Shown: positions 1-10,913 of the stretch, piece by piece
Numbering within the stretch: position 1 is the first letter of the stretch
Layout of the letters: each line of letters starts with the position of its first letter
From: Centropus unirufus
Lineage: Eukaryota > Chordata > Aves > Cuculiformes > Centropidae
Length of the DNA stretch: 64,000 nucleotides
Direction: 5' to 3'
Assembly (NCBI GenBank): GCA_013397695.1
Contig: VYZI01000998.1
Coordinates: forward strand, 32,394-96,393
Notes under the pieces: model-generated
Database searches by the model: none
Told to the model about the DNA's origin: nothing
Seen by the model: the letters and a program-made list of their open reading frames with translations, nothing else
Program-made: the position numbers and the translations under genes

Positions 1-499
1 ATGCGCTGCCGGCCGGCCTCGACTCCCAGCGACCGGCGACGCTTTCCACCCTCCCCAAACTCTGCTTTTCCATCCTTAGTAACTATTCCCTTAGAGATTT
101 TTTTTTTTTTTAGGTTAGTAATGATTATTTATTTATTTTGGAAAGGTAATTAATTGCAAGGGCGATTTGCTGCGGTGTTATATAGGAAAACTGGGATTTT
201 TTTTTTTTTTTATGGAAGCAGCTGGTGGTTGGGATGCTTGGGGTGCTGTGAGGGATTCTCCCCCCACCTCCCTGACCCCTTTATACCTTAATATTTAATG
301 GTCCAGAAGTTTTTTTGGCGAACGCTGGGGGTGTTGGTTAGCCCAGGTGAGTGTATTTTATTTTTTTTCCAAGGTTGGGAGCCAACCTGCAGCCCTGCTA
401 GCCCAAGCAGTGCTTATCTCCTGGAAGATGCTGCAGGGCTGCATCCCCCTCCTTATAATAACCCATCCCGGATGGGATTGCTGGGAATCGGCCTCCAGG

Positions 500-1140
500 A
501 TGTTTGTTGTAACCTTGCGCCTCATTTTTAGAGGCTCTCTTGGCTCGAGATTCCCTCCTGGGAGAATTAATTTTTAATATTATTATTGTTTGTTTCAAAG
601 GGATTATTAATTCCCTTGTTCCATAAGCCAGGTGGCATCCCCTTATCCTTGGTGTGGGGAGGGGAAAAAGTTTGTTAGAACCTTGTGCCTCATTTTCAGA
701 TGCTCTCTTGGCTCCAAATTCGCTCCTGGGGCAATCTTAATAATAATGTTAGAAAGGGATTATTAATTCCCTTGTTCCATAACCTAGGTGGCATCCCCGT
801 ATTCTTGGTGCTGGGAGGGGGAAAAAGTTTGTTATAAGCTTGTGCTTCATTTTTGGATACTTTCTTTTCTTGAAATTCCCCCCTGGGACAACCTAAAACA
901 GTAGTATTAAAAAAAGGGATTATTAATTCTCTTCTTCCATAAGCCGGGTGGCATCACTGTATCCTTGGTGCTGGGAAAAAGTTTGTGACCCTTGTGCTTC
1001 ATTTTTAGATGCTTTCTTTTCTTGAAATTCCCTCTTGGGACAATTTATTTTTAATATTATTATTGTTTTGAAGGGATTATTAATTCCCATCTTCCATTAA
1101 CCAGGTGGCATCGCTGTATCCTTAGTACTGGGAAAGGGGG
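500..1140. repeat. ~158-bp tandem repeat, about four copies
   Basis: The block GGATTATTAATTC recurs at about 601, 757, 917 and 1074 (steps 156, 160, 157). Each copy is followed by CATAAGCC or a variant, GGTGGCATC, then TTTGTT and CTTGTGC(T)TCATTTT. The copies are diverged but colinear. Lies in SLC2A1 intron 1. Confidence 0.9.
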
Positions 1141-2087
1141 AGGGGGAAAGGGGGTAAATAAACAAGTTGTAAAGCCAAATGCAGCCACTGTGGGGTTGGG
1201 GGGTGCTGCTGTCACCCCATAGATCAATATCTCCTCCCCGTGTCCTAGCTTCCGTGTTTGAGCTGCGAAGGAAGCAGGAAGCAGAAAAAAAAATAAAAAA
1301 AAATAAAATAATCGGAATTTATGAAAATCGCAAGCGCTGCGCTCCTGTTCCTATTAGGGGTTAGTAGGAAAAAAAACCCAGCCCTGTTAGGTATGTGCAG
1401 GCTGTAAGGAGCTGATGGCACAAAAGCAAGAAAAAGAAGCAAGTTGGGCTCAGTTTTAGTCCTAAACTCCAGATAAAGCAAAAAAATAAATAAATTAAAA
1501 AAAAGCAGCCCAACAAACACACAGGGGTTTCCCATGCAAGGCTTGTCCTCTAAAAAAGAAAAATCAGCTTTTTTTTTTTTCCCTCTTCTCCAAACTCACC
1601 CTCTTCAGCCTCTCCTTTAATGGCAAGGTTAAATCCCAAAGGCTCTGGGATCAGGCTGGGCAGCGTGTTTGGAATTGGGAAACCCAAAGTGGGCGGCAGG
1701 AGCTGACTCACAGCCATCCCAGCTGGAGAGAGGCTCCAAAAACTGCCTCCAGCATTCCCACCGACCCCATCTCTTCACCTCCCCATGCTGCTGGGCTTGG
1801 TTGGAAAGAGGAAATTCACTTTATTTTTGCTAAAAGTGATTTTTTTTAAGTTGGTTGTTTTTTCTGTTTCCAAAAGGTACAAATTGGGAAAAAGTTGGTT
1901 ATTGGGGGGGAAAAAAAAATCTGATTTTTCTGCTCTTGGTCAGGGTAGTGGCGGGATGCGGGCTTTCCTGGAGTGGCCAAGCTTGGCAACGCCAAGGGAA
2001 AAATCACTAGCCCAAAAAGGGAAGGAGAAATCACTCCAAAGCCCATAAACACCACAAAAGCAAAAAATTTACCCCAAATCCCTATTT

Positions 2088-2520
2088 TTTTTAACAGGTT
2101 TTATTGGATGCCCCTCCCCCCATTTCTAGCAGGTGTTATTTGCCACCCTCCAGTTTTTAGCAGCTTTTATTCAACCTCACCTCCCATTTTTAGCAGCTTT
2201 TATTCAACCCCCCCCCCTCCCATTTTTGGCCGCTTTTTCACGCACCATTTTCACTTTTATTCAGCCCCCCATTTTTCTGACATTTATTCAAGGCCCCCTC
2301 CCCTTTTTTTTAAAGACTTATTGTTTCCTATTTATAAAATATTTTTAGCAGGTTTTATCTGTCCTACTCCAGTTTTTAACAGCTTTTATTTGAACCCTCC
2401 ATTTTTACCAAGTTTTATGCAAATTTTATGCAACCCCCCTATTTTTAAGAGCTTTTTCACCCCTCATATTAACACTCATTCTCCCCCCTATGTTTTAAGA
2501 ACATTTATTCAAGCCCTGCT
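2088..2520. repeat. Degenerate T-rich minisatellite
   Basis: About a dozen imperfect copies of a 30-40 base unit of the form CCCATTTTTAGCAGCTTTTATTCAA. Neighbouring copies differ mainly in C-run length. It creates a spurious 210-codon open frame at 1973-2605. Confidence 0.8.
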
Positions 2521-3774
2521 TGCTTTTGGCATTCCTGCTGCTGAGGTTGGAGTCAGGATTTCAGATTTTTTGGGGTGTTTTTCCTTGTTTTTTGTTTTTT
2601 TTTGAGTTTGCGGCAACTTTTTTTTTTTGCCCTCCCAAGTGGGACTTTTTCTCTCCTCGGGGTGGGTTTATTCGGACGTGCTGAGCACCACCGAGTGCTC
2701 AAACCTCCCTGATTCGTTGTGTTGGGGCCAAGCCTAATTAATGAGCTTCATTAACGGGGCTGGCTTTATTCCCTGCTTCTTTTTCCCTGGAAACTTTAAT
2801 GCAGGGGGAGGTGGCTTGGCTGGTGAGACGAGGTCAGAGCGCAGCAATTATTTATATTTATTTATGTCATTTATTAAAATAGAATAAGAGAATGCTTCTT
2901 AAATAAGAAAATATCGTTTTTTTTTTATTTGGAGGCTGTGCTTTGCAATTATCCCTCCTGATTTAGGAGTTGTGTTTTGACTGGCACTGATCCCTTGGGA
3001 ATGTTCCCCTGGGATGCCAGGGGAGCATCCTTGCCGTGGGTACCTGGGATAACTGAGCAAAGCCCAGCCACCCCCCCCTGCTTTCACCCCCCGCCAAATT
3101 AAAGAGATTAGAAATTTCACGTGGCTCATCCCAAAGCTGATTAACCGGGAATGTCCGATCCTGGTTCTCGGAGCCGGGAAAATCTCTTGCTTGGGATAAT
3201 TGGGCCCTTAAGGAAGGTGGCCCAAGCGCTGGCCTGCCCTGACCCCACTCCCAAACAAGGCGCCGATTGTGGCTCCGGCTTTAGTGGGAGGAAGAGGAGG
3301 AAGGCTTTGCCAAATAGCCAGGGTTTTGCTTAGCAACTGTTAATTAGGCTCCAATTTAAAACTTCGTTAGCAGTGGCTGTCCAGGCCATCCTTGGGCTGA
3401 TGCTCGCCTGGCCAACGTCGTCCCCAAAGCCAGAGCTGGCGCGCTGCCCGCGGGTCACACGGAGCCGTCGCAGGGGACCCTGTACACCCAGATAAAACCT
3501 CCTGCCCTGCCCCAGAGGCAAAAAAATTCCTGGAATCCCCAAACAGTGATTTTATTTATTTATTTATTTTAAGCCTTAAACAGTTTTTTTTTTTCCTTCC
3601 AGTGCTGCTAAAAAAAAAGGAAGTTTTCTCTACTGACCATTGGCGCCCGAACCTCAACAGCTCCCCCCCTTCTTGAAGCTCCATGGGGGAAGAAAGGCAC
3701 TTGGGAGGAAGTCCCTGAGCGGGACCACCTCTGGTTAACCCCTCATTTTGGTTGTTTTTCCCCTTTTTTTGCAG

Positions 3775-3867
3775 ATGACGGCTCGCCTGATGCTGGCTGT
3801 GGGAGGAGCAGTGCTGGGTTCCTTGCAGTTTGGCTACAACACGGGTGTCATCAACGCTCCCCAAAAG
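3775..3867 (+). CDS. SLC2A1: SLC2A1 exon 2
   Basis: Acceptor TTTTGCAG and donor GTGAGC flank 93 bases, phase 0 at both ends. Encodes helix 1, including GGAVLGSLQFGYNTGVINAP. Confidence 0.95.
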
Positions 3868-6800
3868 GTGAGCGAGCACCAAACATCGGAGCAGAATTCC
3901 ACCCCCTCCGTGCCCGCAAACAAACCGGCATCCGCTGCCAGCCAGGCTAAAATAGTACATCCCACTAGGCAGCTTAGTGCCTGTAATGGGATTTGTGAGG
4001 GAGTTATTTAGCTCCCGACTTCCCAGGAGAATTAGTTTCCTCCTTGCTTAGTGTTTTTTTTGCCGGGAAAAATTCGCTGGAATTCTGGCAGGATGCTCTC
4101 CGGATGGGACCAGCCTAACTTTTAACCCCAGCTCTTAGCAAAGGGCTTGGAGCTAAGTAAGGTTTGAGTCATCTCGAAGCCTTGGGGAAGGACTGCTCCA
4201 GTGGGAGCTTTGGATCCTGGAGTGTTTGGAGCAGGATGTTCCCAGGAGGAGAGGGGGTCAGCTGGGATGGGCTGTGTGCAAAGGGGATGGAGAGCAGGAG
4301 GTGTTTACTCCATCCCCTGGTGCAGTGCTGGGAGCCTTGAAAATTTTGATTTCTGCCAAATTCTGTGGCTTTTTGAGGTGTTAAAGGTTTGGAAGTGTTA
4401 GCCTGGAGATCCCATGGGATGTGCTTTGCAGTGTGTCCTGGGTAGGGATCCCACGCTAGACTGTGGCTGAAGGAGCAGAGCAGACCTTGTCCCTCCCCAA
4501 CTCCTAAAAGAAAACGCTTTTCCAGTTACATAATTCCAATTTACAACCACCTGGGCAGGATTTGTGCTGCCGGAGCAGCCATCCTGCAAAATCCCACCTC
4601 CAGCACCAAAAAAAACTCCATGTGGGAGAGAAGACCCTGTGCAAAAGCTTCCCAGACCCCATCATCTTGGAAAGAGCAAAAAAAAGACAGAAATTGCCTT
4701 TATTTGAGGCATTACATTAAGTTCTGTTTAATTATGGGGAGGGGCCTGAGCAGCAATTCCCGGGGCTGGAGCCTGCGATTCCCATTCGGCACCCATGGCC
4801 CAAAAGCATCCCCATGCCCCGAAATCCTGTCTCGTGCTCAGCTTTCCCTGGACCCATCCATGCTGGGAATGGCGGTGCTTGGCAGGTGGTGAGCATCGTC
4901 CTCCGGAGCTGGGAAATCCCTGGAACTGTGCTGGGAGCTGCTTTCTGCCCTTGTTCTTCCCGAGCTCTGGCACCGCAGGGATTGGGCTCTGTAATTACTA
5001 CCTTGCATCACGGCCCGGCCCCTGCTTCTCAAGGACTCCAGAGGTTTTCCCTGTGGCTGAAGGACTTGTCTCCATCCTCTCCGGAGCCAGATGTGGGCAG
5101 AGATCATGTCCAGGCTGGGATCTTGCCAGCAGATCAAGATACCCTGTACGTTTTGGGATTAAGCCCTGGGATGGGCTCTGTGTTCAGGATGCAGAATTGG
5201 CCAGAGAAAGTATTTGGCATGCTCTGGTGGTGGCACTTGAGGAGCTGGGGTGAGTGTTGTCCTGAGCAGCAGAATGCTCTGGGCACCAGGATTCATTCCA
5301 TCTTTAAGGGTAAGGATGTACTGGGATGCAGGATTTGGATGGGGATGTGTTGAAGTTGGAATAGGGATGCATTGGGGTGCTGGATAAGGATGCACCAGGA
5401 TAAATTGGGGTGAACTGGGGCACAGAGTTGGGGTTGCGATGCAGGATGGGGATGCTTTGGGATACATTGAGGTGCAGGATTGGGATGGGGATTCATTGGG
5501 GTGTGCTGGGGCTGGGATTGGGATGCATTGGGGTGCTGGATAGAGATGCACCAGGATAAACTAGGGCACAAGATTGGGGTTGGGGGGAAGGATTGGGATG
5601 CATTGGGGTACATCAGGATGCAGAACAGGGCTAGAGATGCAGGATGAGGATCCATCAAGGCACAGGATTGGGAAACATGGAGATACAGGGCTGGAATTGG
5701 GATGCATGGGGCTGTTTCAGGGTGCAGGAATGGGGTAGGGATGCATGCTGCAGGATGGGGGTGTATTGAGGTGCAGCAGGATGCAGGACTAGGATAGGGA
5801 TACAGAGTTGGGGATGCATTGGGGTGCGGGACTGAGCTAGGGATGCAGGATTGGGAATCCATCAGGGAACAGGATTGGGATGCAGGGGGGTGCAGGGCTG
5901 CAGTTCCCCTGGCCTCAGCAGTGGGTGCAGGTGGGCTCCTGGAAGGCTCCTCCCAGGCTCCGTGCTGGGGGCTGGGCTTATGGTCCTCACAGGAGCCAGG
6001 GGGGTTTGGAGATGGGATGAGCTGAAACCAGGAGAGGGCTGGAAGCAAATGCTCAGCTGAAATGAAGAGAGGGAAGTGGGGGGAACCCCAGCTTCTGGGA
6101 AACACCATTTTTTTTGGTCCATGCTTTTCCTTTTAGACTTTTATTTTTCAACTCTCCCTTTTCCCAGCCCCTTGGAATGGGTTTTTCCATTGGTCCATTT
6201 TGCAGGAGGAACAGGAGGCCTGAATGGGGGCGTGTTTGGGTGTTGGTTTCTGTGAACCCAAAGCTCAGGCAGAGCCTGGACTTCCGCTGTCACTTGGATT
6301 CCTTTTTTTTTTTTTTTTTTTCCCACTTCAAGGAGAACGAACTGGAGGATTTTAGGATAAGGAGGAGGAATTTGGAGCACTGCAGGATCTGGGGTGTGTG
6401 CAGACCTGTCCACCCCAGTCCTGGCTTCTCCAAATACCAACATCAATTAATTGTCATGGTAGAGGAAGGGAGGCAAAGCCCCCCAAAAGCATCAAAACCT
6501 CCAGGGGAAGCTGGAAGGGAATGAAATCACTTAAAATCCTGATGCTTGAGGAGTTTTGTAAAAGGAATTTTAAAAAAAAACACCTTTTGTTATTGAAATT
6601 TATAGTGACCTGGCGTAGATTTATTTCACTGCCAGGAGCCCTCGTTTGCATTTGAAGTGATGAGAAATCCAGAAAGCAAAGCACAATTGTGCAAAGCCTT
6701 CACTGGGAGCTGAGTGCGAGGTCTTTGGGCCACTCAGTATCCAGCAGCAGCTTCCTCTGCTTCCATGAAATCCCTGCTCCTTCCAGGCAGAGTCGGTTGG

Positions 6801-9800
6801 GTGCGTTACTGAATCCTTTCCCTTTTGGTTTTGGGTCTGGGGGACCCTAAAATAAATCACTTTGATATTTCAGCACTGGGCTGGCTTTAAAAATAGATAT
6901 AATATCTATAAAATATGTATAAAATCTGTATATAATAAGGGTGTTCTGTGAAGGTGGCGATGAAAAATAAGGCCCTGCTTTGGCTGTTAGGATTACAGAG
7001 GGGTTGAGGCTGGAGAAGAGGAGGCTGAGGGGCGACCTCATCCCTGCCTCCAACTGCCTGGAAGGAGGGGGTGGAGAGGTGGGTGCTGGGCACTGGGCTC
7101 TTCTCCCAAGTGGCAAGGGATGGGATGAGGGAGAATGGCCTCAAGCTGTGCCAGGGCAGGGTCAGGTTGGACAGCAGGAAAAATCCTTCACCCCAAGGGT
7201 TCTCAGACACTGCAGCAGCTCCCAGGGAGGTGGTGGAGTCCCCATCCCTGGGGGGCTTTACAGGGTGGGTAAAGGAGGCGCTGAGGGATCTGGTTCAGTG
7301 GTGGCCAGGAATGGGTGGACTCAATGATCTGCAAGGCCTTTTCCAATGTGGTGATTCTATGCTAATCATCTCTGAGTTGTGGAAGTGTTGCAGCAACCCC
7401 CTTAGAAATAAAGTTCAAGGGATTATCCAGAGGTTGGGAATCAACCGAATGCCTGGATGGCCCTGTTGTCTTCTCCTTCCTCCACCCCTGTGTTGCTTCT
7501 CCCCTCGGGGTGGAAGCATCCCTCCCATGCCCCAGGGTGGAGCGTGACCTCCCCGTGGCGGCGAGGAGCAAGAGGTGTTTTGGCAACGCGGAGCGTCTCT
7601 CTCGGCAGGGCTGGAGCAGAACCCGTCCTGCTGCATTTCCCTGGTGCATCCCATCAGGTTTCCTCCCTTGGCTTGGAGCCAAGATACCAGCCCGGCGGCT
7701 CCTGGCCCTGTGACGCATCGTCTTGTGAGCCCTGCTCGCCAGCCCAGGGCCTGGAGGTGGCCAGGCAACGGCAACGCTGCTGGCACTGCTGAACTGAAGA
7801 TGATTTTAATCCATGGCTTCGTTTCCATCCCGTCTCTTGCAGGTGATTGAGGACTTCTACAACCGTACCTGGATCTACCGGTATGAGGAGCCCATCAGCC
7901 CCGCCACGCTCACCACGCTCTGGTCCCTCTCCGTTGCCATCTTCTCTGTTGGAGGAATGATTGGATCCTTCTCCGTAGGGCTCTTTGTCAATCGCTTTGG
8001 ACGGTGAGCACCAGGCGTGGTGGACTCTCACAAGGGGGTTGTGCTGCCTCACCCCATCCCGACATTCCAGGGACGCCTCTGCTGCTAAGCCCTGGTGTTT
8101 GGGTTCTCTGATGCCTTTGAGTCTCCTCCTCACCCTCTTCCCTTTCCTTCCCAGGCGGAACTCCATGCTCATGTCCAACATCCTCGCCTTTGTGTCTGCC
8201 ATCCTCATGGGTTTCTCCAAGATGGCTTTCTCCTTTGAGATGCTTATCCTTGGCCGCTTCATCATCGGCCTCTACTCTGGCCTCACCACTGGTTTCGTGC
8301 CCATGTATGTGGGCGAGGTGTCCCCTACCGCCTTACGGGGAGCCTTGGGGACATTCCACCAGCTCGGCATTGTCTTGGGCATCCTCATTGCACAGGTAGG
8401 TACCTGAGAACCTTCTGGGAGGGATGCTGATGTTCATCAGGGTCTGCAGAGGATGGGATTTAGAGCAGCAGCACCGAGTGTTGCATGTGCTGCGGGTCTC
8501 TGGGCCTTCACGTGGACCTGGGGCTGGTGGGATGCACCTAGGGCTTGGCAGGAGCAGGAATGCTATGAGATCTTAAGTTTGGGATGGGCAACATCATAAA
8601 ATGACGTGTGTTGGACACCTGGAAGCAAACACAGCTGTCCACGCCCTGTTGATAGGGACACTATGGACTTAGACAACCCCTCTTGTTCCCTCAGGTGTTT
8701 GGTTTGGACTTGATCATGGGAAACGATTCGCTCTGGCCGCTGCTTCTGGGGTTCATCTTTGTCCCAGCCCTGCTGCAGTGCGTCATCCTGCCCTTTGCCC
8801 CCGAGAGCCCCCGCTTCCTCCTCATCAACCGCAACGAGGAGAACAAAGCCAAGAGCGGTGAGTGACACCCATCTCTTCCCTCTATATGGGATGGTCTGTG
8901 GCTTCTCCTGACCTCATCCCTCTCTTCCCTGTAGTCCTCAAGAAGCTGCGGGGCACGACAGATGTCAGCAGTGATCTCCAGGAGATGAAGGAGGAGAGCA
9001 GACAAATGATGAGGGAGAAGAAGGTCACCATCATGGAGCTCTTCCGTTCCCCCATGTACCGCCAGCCCATCCTCATCGCCATTGTCCTGCAGCTGTCCCA
9101 GCAGCTCTCGGGGATCAACGCTGTGAGCCTGAGGGGAACTTGGGACGCTGTGGGGCTGGAGTTGTGCTGGGTTTGGGGTTGATGCCAGCCCTGACATCCC
9201 TGCTCTTTCCAGGTCTTCTACTATTCCACCAGCATCTTTGAGAAGTCTGGTGTGGAGCAGCCTGTCTACGCCACCATCGGCTCTGGTGTGGTGAACACTG
9301 CTTTCACTGTGGTTTCGGTGAGTTTTGGCTCATGGAGCTCTTGCCAGGGAGGGTTGGGGGGAAAAAGGAGTGTTCCTCCAGGCGGGGGGTGTGCTGATGG
9401 ATGTGTGTCTCCATCCAACAGCTCTTTGTGGTGGAGCGAGCCGGACGCAGGACCCTCCACCTCATTGGCCTGGCAGGAATGGCTGGGTGTGCGGTGCTCA
9501 TGACCATCGCCCTGACACTGCTGGTGAGTGGTGGGTTTGGGTTGGAAGGGACCTCAAAGCCCACCCAGTTCCCACCCCCTGCCATGGGCAGGGACACCTC
9601 CCACTGCATCAGGGGCTCCAAGCCCCATCCAACCTGGCCTTCAACACCTCCAGGGATGGAGCAGCCACCACTGCTCTGGGCAACCTGGGCCAGGGCCTCC
9701 CCACCCTCACAGGGAAACATTTCTCCCCAAGATCTCACCTCAATCTCCCCTCTTTCAGTCCCAAATCATTCCCTCTTGTCCTATCCCTGCCCTTCCTGAT

Positions 9801-10913
9801 CCAGAGCCGCCTCCCCAGTTTTCCTGGAGCCTGTCTCAGCACTGGAAGCTGCTCTAAGGTCTCCCCACAGCCTTCTCTCCAGGCTGAACAACCCCAACTC
9901 TTAGCTGGGGTGGGAACAGGTCCCGCATGCTGCCCCTTGCAGGAGAAGGTCTGGTTGTTGAGGAGGAAGGACTTGTCCTAAAGATGGTGGCTTGAGTGTT
10001 CCCAGCTGCCCAGTTCTCCCCTGAGGTCCCAGAAATCCTCCCCAGAAGTCCTTGAGATCTCATCGGGGATTTCCAGGTGCTTTGTGCCCTTCACAGAACT
10101 GACCTTCTCTTTCTCCCTTGGACCAGGACCAAATGCCCTGGATGTCCTACCTCAGCATCGTGGCCATCTTTGGGTTCGTAGCCTTCTTTGAGATTGGCCC
10201 AGGTCCCATCCCTTGGTTCATCGTGGCAGAACTGTTCAGCCAAGGCCCTCGTCCTGCTGCCTTTGCTGTTGCTGGCCTGTCCAACTGGACCTCCAACTTC
10301 ATCGTGGGCATGGGCTTCCAGTACATCGCGGTAATCCTCTCCTGGTGCTCCTGGTGGGATCAGGGTTGGGAGCGCCGGGCAGTTCCCTGGATCGAGTGCC
10401 TTGTCTTGAGCCTTGAAACCTTGGGAGTGAGGTGGTTTGGTGGGGTGAACACCTTGAGACCTTGGACTGGGGGGGTTTGGTGGGTGAATATCCCAGGGGA
10501 AGAGGGATGGATGGGGCCAGGATCTAGAGAAAGGAGCAGGGAGTTGGACTTGGATCCCTTTCAACTTGAGATATTCCATGGAAGGGAAGGATGACCCGGG
10601 TCTTGGGCTGTGTGGGCAGGAGGTCACAGAGGGGATGAGGCAGTGTCCACCACTCCAGAGCACATGGAGCACCACCTCCAGCCACTCACCTTTTCCTCTT
10701 TTTCCTCCTTCCCAGCAACTCTGTGGCTCCTACGTCTTCATAATCTTCACGGTGCTGCTAGTCCTCTTCTTCATCTTCACCTACTTCAAGGTGCCGGAAA
10801 CGAAGGGTCGGACCTTCGATGAAATCGCCTCGGGATTCCGGCAGGGAGGAACCAGCCAGAGTGACAAAACCCCTGATGAATTCCACAGCTTGGGCGCCGA
10901 TTCCCAGGTCTGA
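3775..10913 (+). CDS. SLC2A1: Facilitated glucose transporter GLUT1, coding exons 2-10
   Basis: Passive glucose carrier of the plasma membrane, major facilitator superfamily, 12 membrane helices. Coding exons: 3775-3867, 7843-8003, 8155-8395, 8695-8857, 8935-9122, 9213-9317, 9422-9523, 10127-10330, 10716-10913. They join in frame to 1455 bases, 484 residues plus stop. Seen: N-glycosylation site NRT in the first outer loop (visible residue 38), the GRR loop motif across exons 3-4, PESPRF after helix 6, the sugar-site helix 7 motif QLSQQLSG, GPGPIPWF in helix 10, PETKGR after helix 12, and a C-terminal DSQV of the PDZ-binding type. Known: avian GLUT1 is about 490 aa, so only about six N-terminal residues, encoded by an upstream exon 1, are missing. 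The ATG at 3775 is an internal Met right after the splice acceptor, not necessarily the start. Exon sizes 161/241/163/188/105/102/204 fit the class I GLUT pattern. No frameshift or lost motif seen. Confidence 0.97.
5290..5880. repeat. GGATGCATTGGGGTGC-type minisatellite with ~156-bp higher-order unit
   Basis: Short imperfect units such as GGGATGCATTGGGGTGCTGG and GCAGGATTGGGATGGGGAT. The pair GGGATGCATTGGGGTGCTGG followed by GATGCACCAGGATAAA occurs at 5364 and again at 5520, exactly 156 bases apart. Lies in SLC2A1 intron 2, and causes a long His/Pro-rich minus-strand open frame that is not a gene. Confidence 0.85.
6998..7362 (+). mobile_element. CR1 LINE, 5'-truncated
   Basis: CR1 3' region, from the AGAAGAGGAGGCTGAGGGG segment through GGAATGGCCTCAAGCTGTGCC-like text to a GTGATTCTATG tail. 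In SLC2A1 intron 2. Confidence 0.85.
7843..8003 (+). CDS. SLC2A1: SLC2A1 exon 3
   Basis: 161 bases, acceptor CTTGCAG, donor GTGAGC, ends two bases into an Arg codon. Carries the first extracellular loop with the NRT glycosylation site and helix 2. Confidence 0.97.
8155..8395 (+). CDS. SLC2A1: SLC2A1 exon 4
   Basis: 241 bases between CCCAG and GTAGGT. Encodes helices 3-5 with GRFIIGLYSGL and the PMYVGEVSPTALRGALG loop. Confidence 0.97.
8695..8857 (+). CDS. SLC2A1: SLC2A1 exon 5
   Basis: 163 bases between CCTCAG and GTGAGT. Encodes helix 6 and PESPRFLLINRNEENKAKS at the start of the large cytoplasmic loop. Confidence 0.97.
8935..9122 (+). CDS. SLC2A1: SLC2A1 exon 6
   Basis: 188 bases between CTGTAG and GTGAGC. 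Encodes the rest of the central cytoplasmic loop and helix 7 with the QLSQQLSGINA sugar-site motif. Confidence 0.97.
9213..9317 (+). CDS. SLC2A1: SLC2A1 exon 7
   Basis: 105 bases between TTCCAG and GTGAGT. Encodes FYYSTSIFEKSGV and part of helix 8. Confidence 0.97.
9422..9523 (+). CDS. SLC2A1: SLC2A1 exon 8
   Basis: 102 bases between AACAG and GTGAGT. Encodes VERAGRR, the second-half counterpart of the GRR loop, and helix 9. A CR1 fragment follows within about 15 bases of the donor. Confidence 0.97.
9536..9905 (-). mobile_element. CR1 LINE fragment
   Basis: Reverse-complement CR1: TTGGAAGGGACCTCAAAGCCC, then CCATGGGCAGGGACACCTCC, ending at AGGCTGAACAACCCCAACTC. In SLC2A1 intron 8. Confidence 0.85.
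10127..10330 (+). CDS. SLC2A1: SLC2A1 exon 9
   Basis: 204 bases between GACCAG and GTAATC. Encodes helices 10-11 with GPGPIPWFIVAELFSQGPRP. Confidence 0.97.
10716..10913 (+). CDS. SLC2A1: SLC2A1 exon 10, terminal coding part
   Basis: 198 bases from CCCAG to the TGA at 10911. Encodes helix 12, PETKGRTFDEIA and the cytoplasmic tail ending in DSQV. Confidence 0.97.
   Translation, partial: QLCGSYVFIIFTVLLVLFFIFTYFKVPETKGRTFDEIASGFRQGGTSQSDKTPDEFHSLGADSQV

Larger units (their letters stand above)
1..3774 (+). other. SLC2A1: SLC2A1 intron 1 (3' part)
   Basis: No exon seen. It holds a 158-base tandem repeat (500-1140), a T-rich array (2088-2520) and several poly(T) runs. The first 60 bases are GC-rich, but no avian GLUT1 exon 1 can be read there. 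Confidence 0.75.

Noticed and set aside
1..60. ATG at base 1 in GC-rich sequence as a possible GLUT1 first exon
   Set aside because: The codons that follow do not resemble an avian GLUT1 N-terminus and no donor follows in frame; exon 1 is taken to lie upstream.
1973..2605. 210-codon Pro/Phe-rich plus-strand frame
   Set aside because: Translation of the T-rich minisatellite in SLC2A1 intron 1.
5293..6108. 271-codon minus-strand His/Pro/Ser-rich open frame
   Set aside because: A by-product of the GGATGCATTGGGG minisatellite; low complexity and no start context or splice structure.
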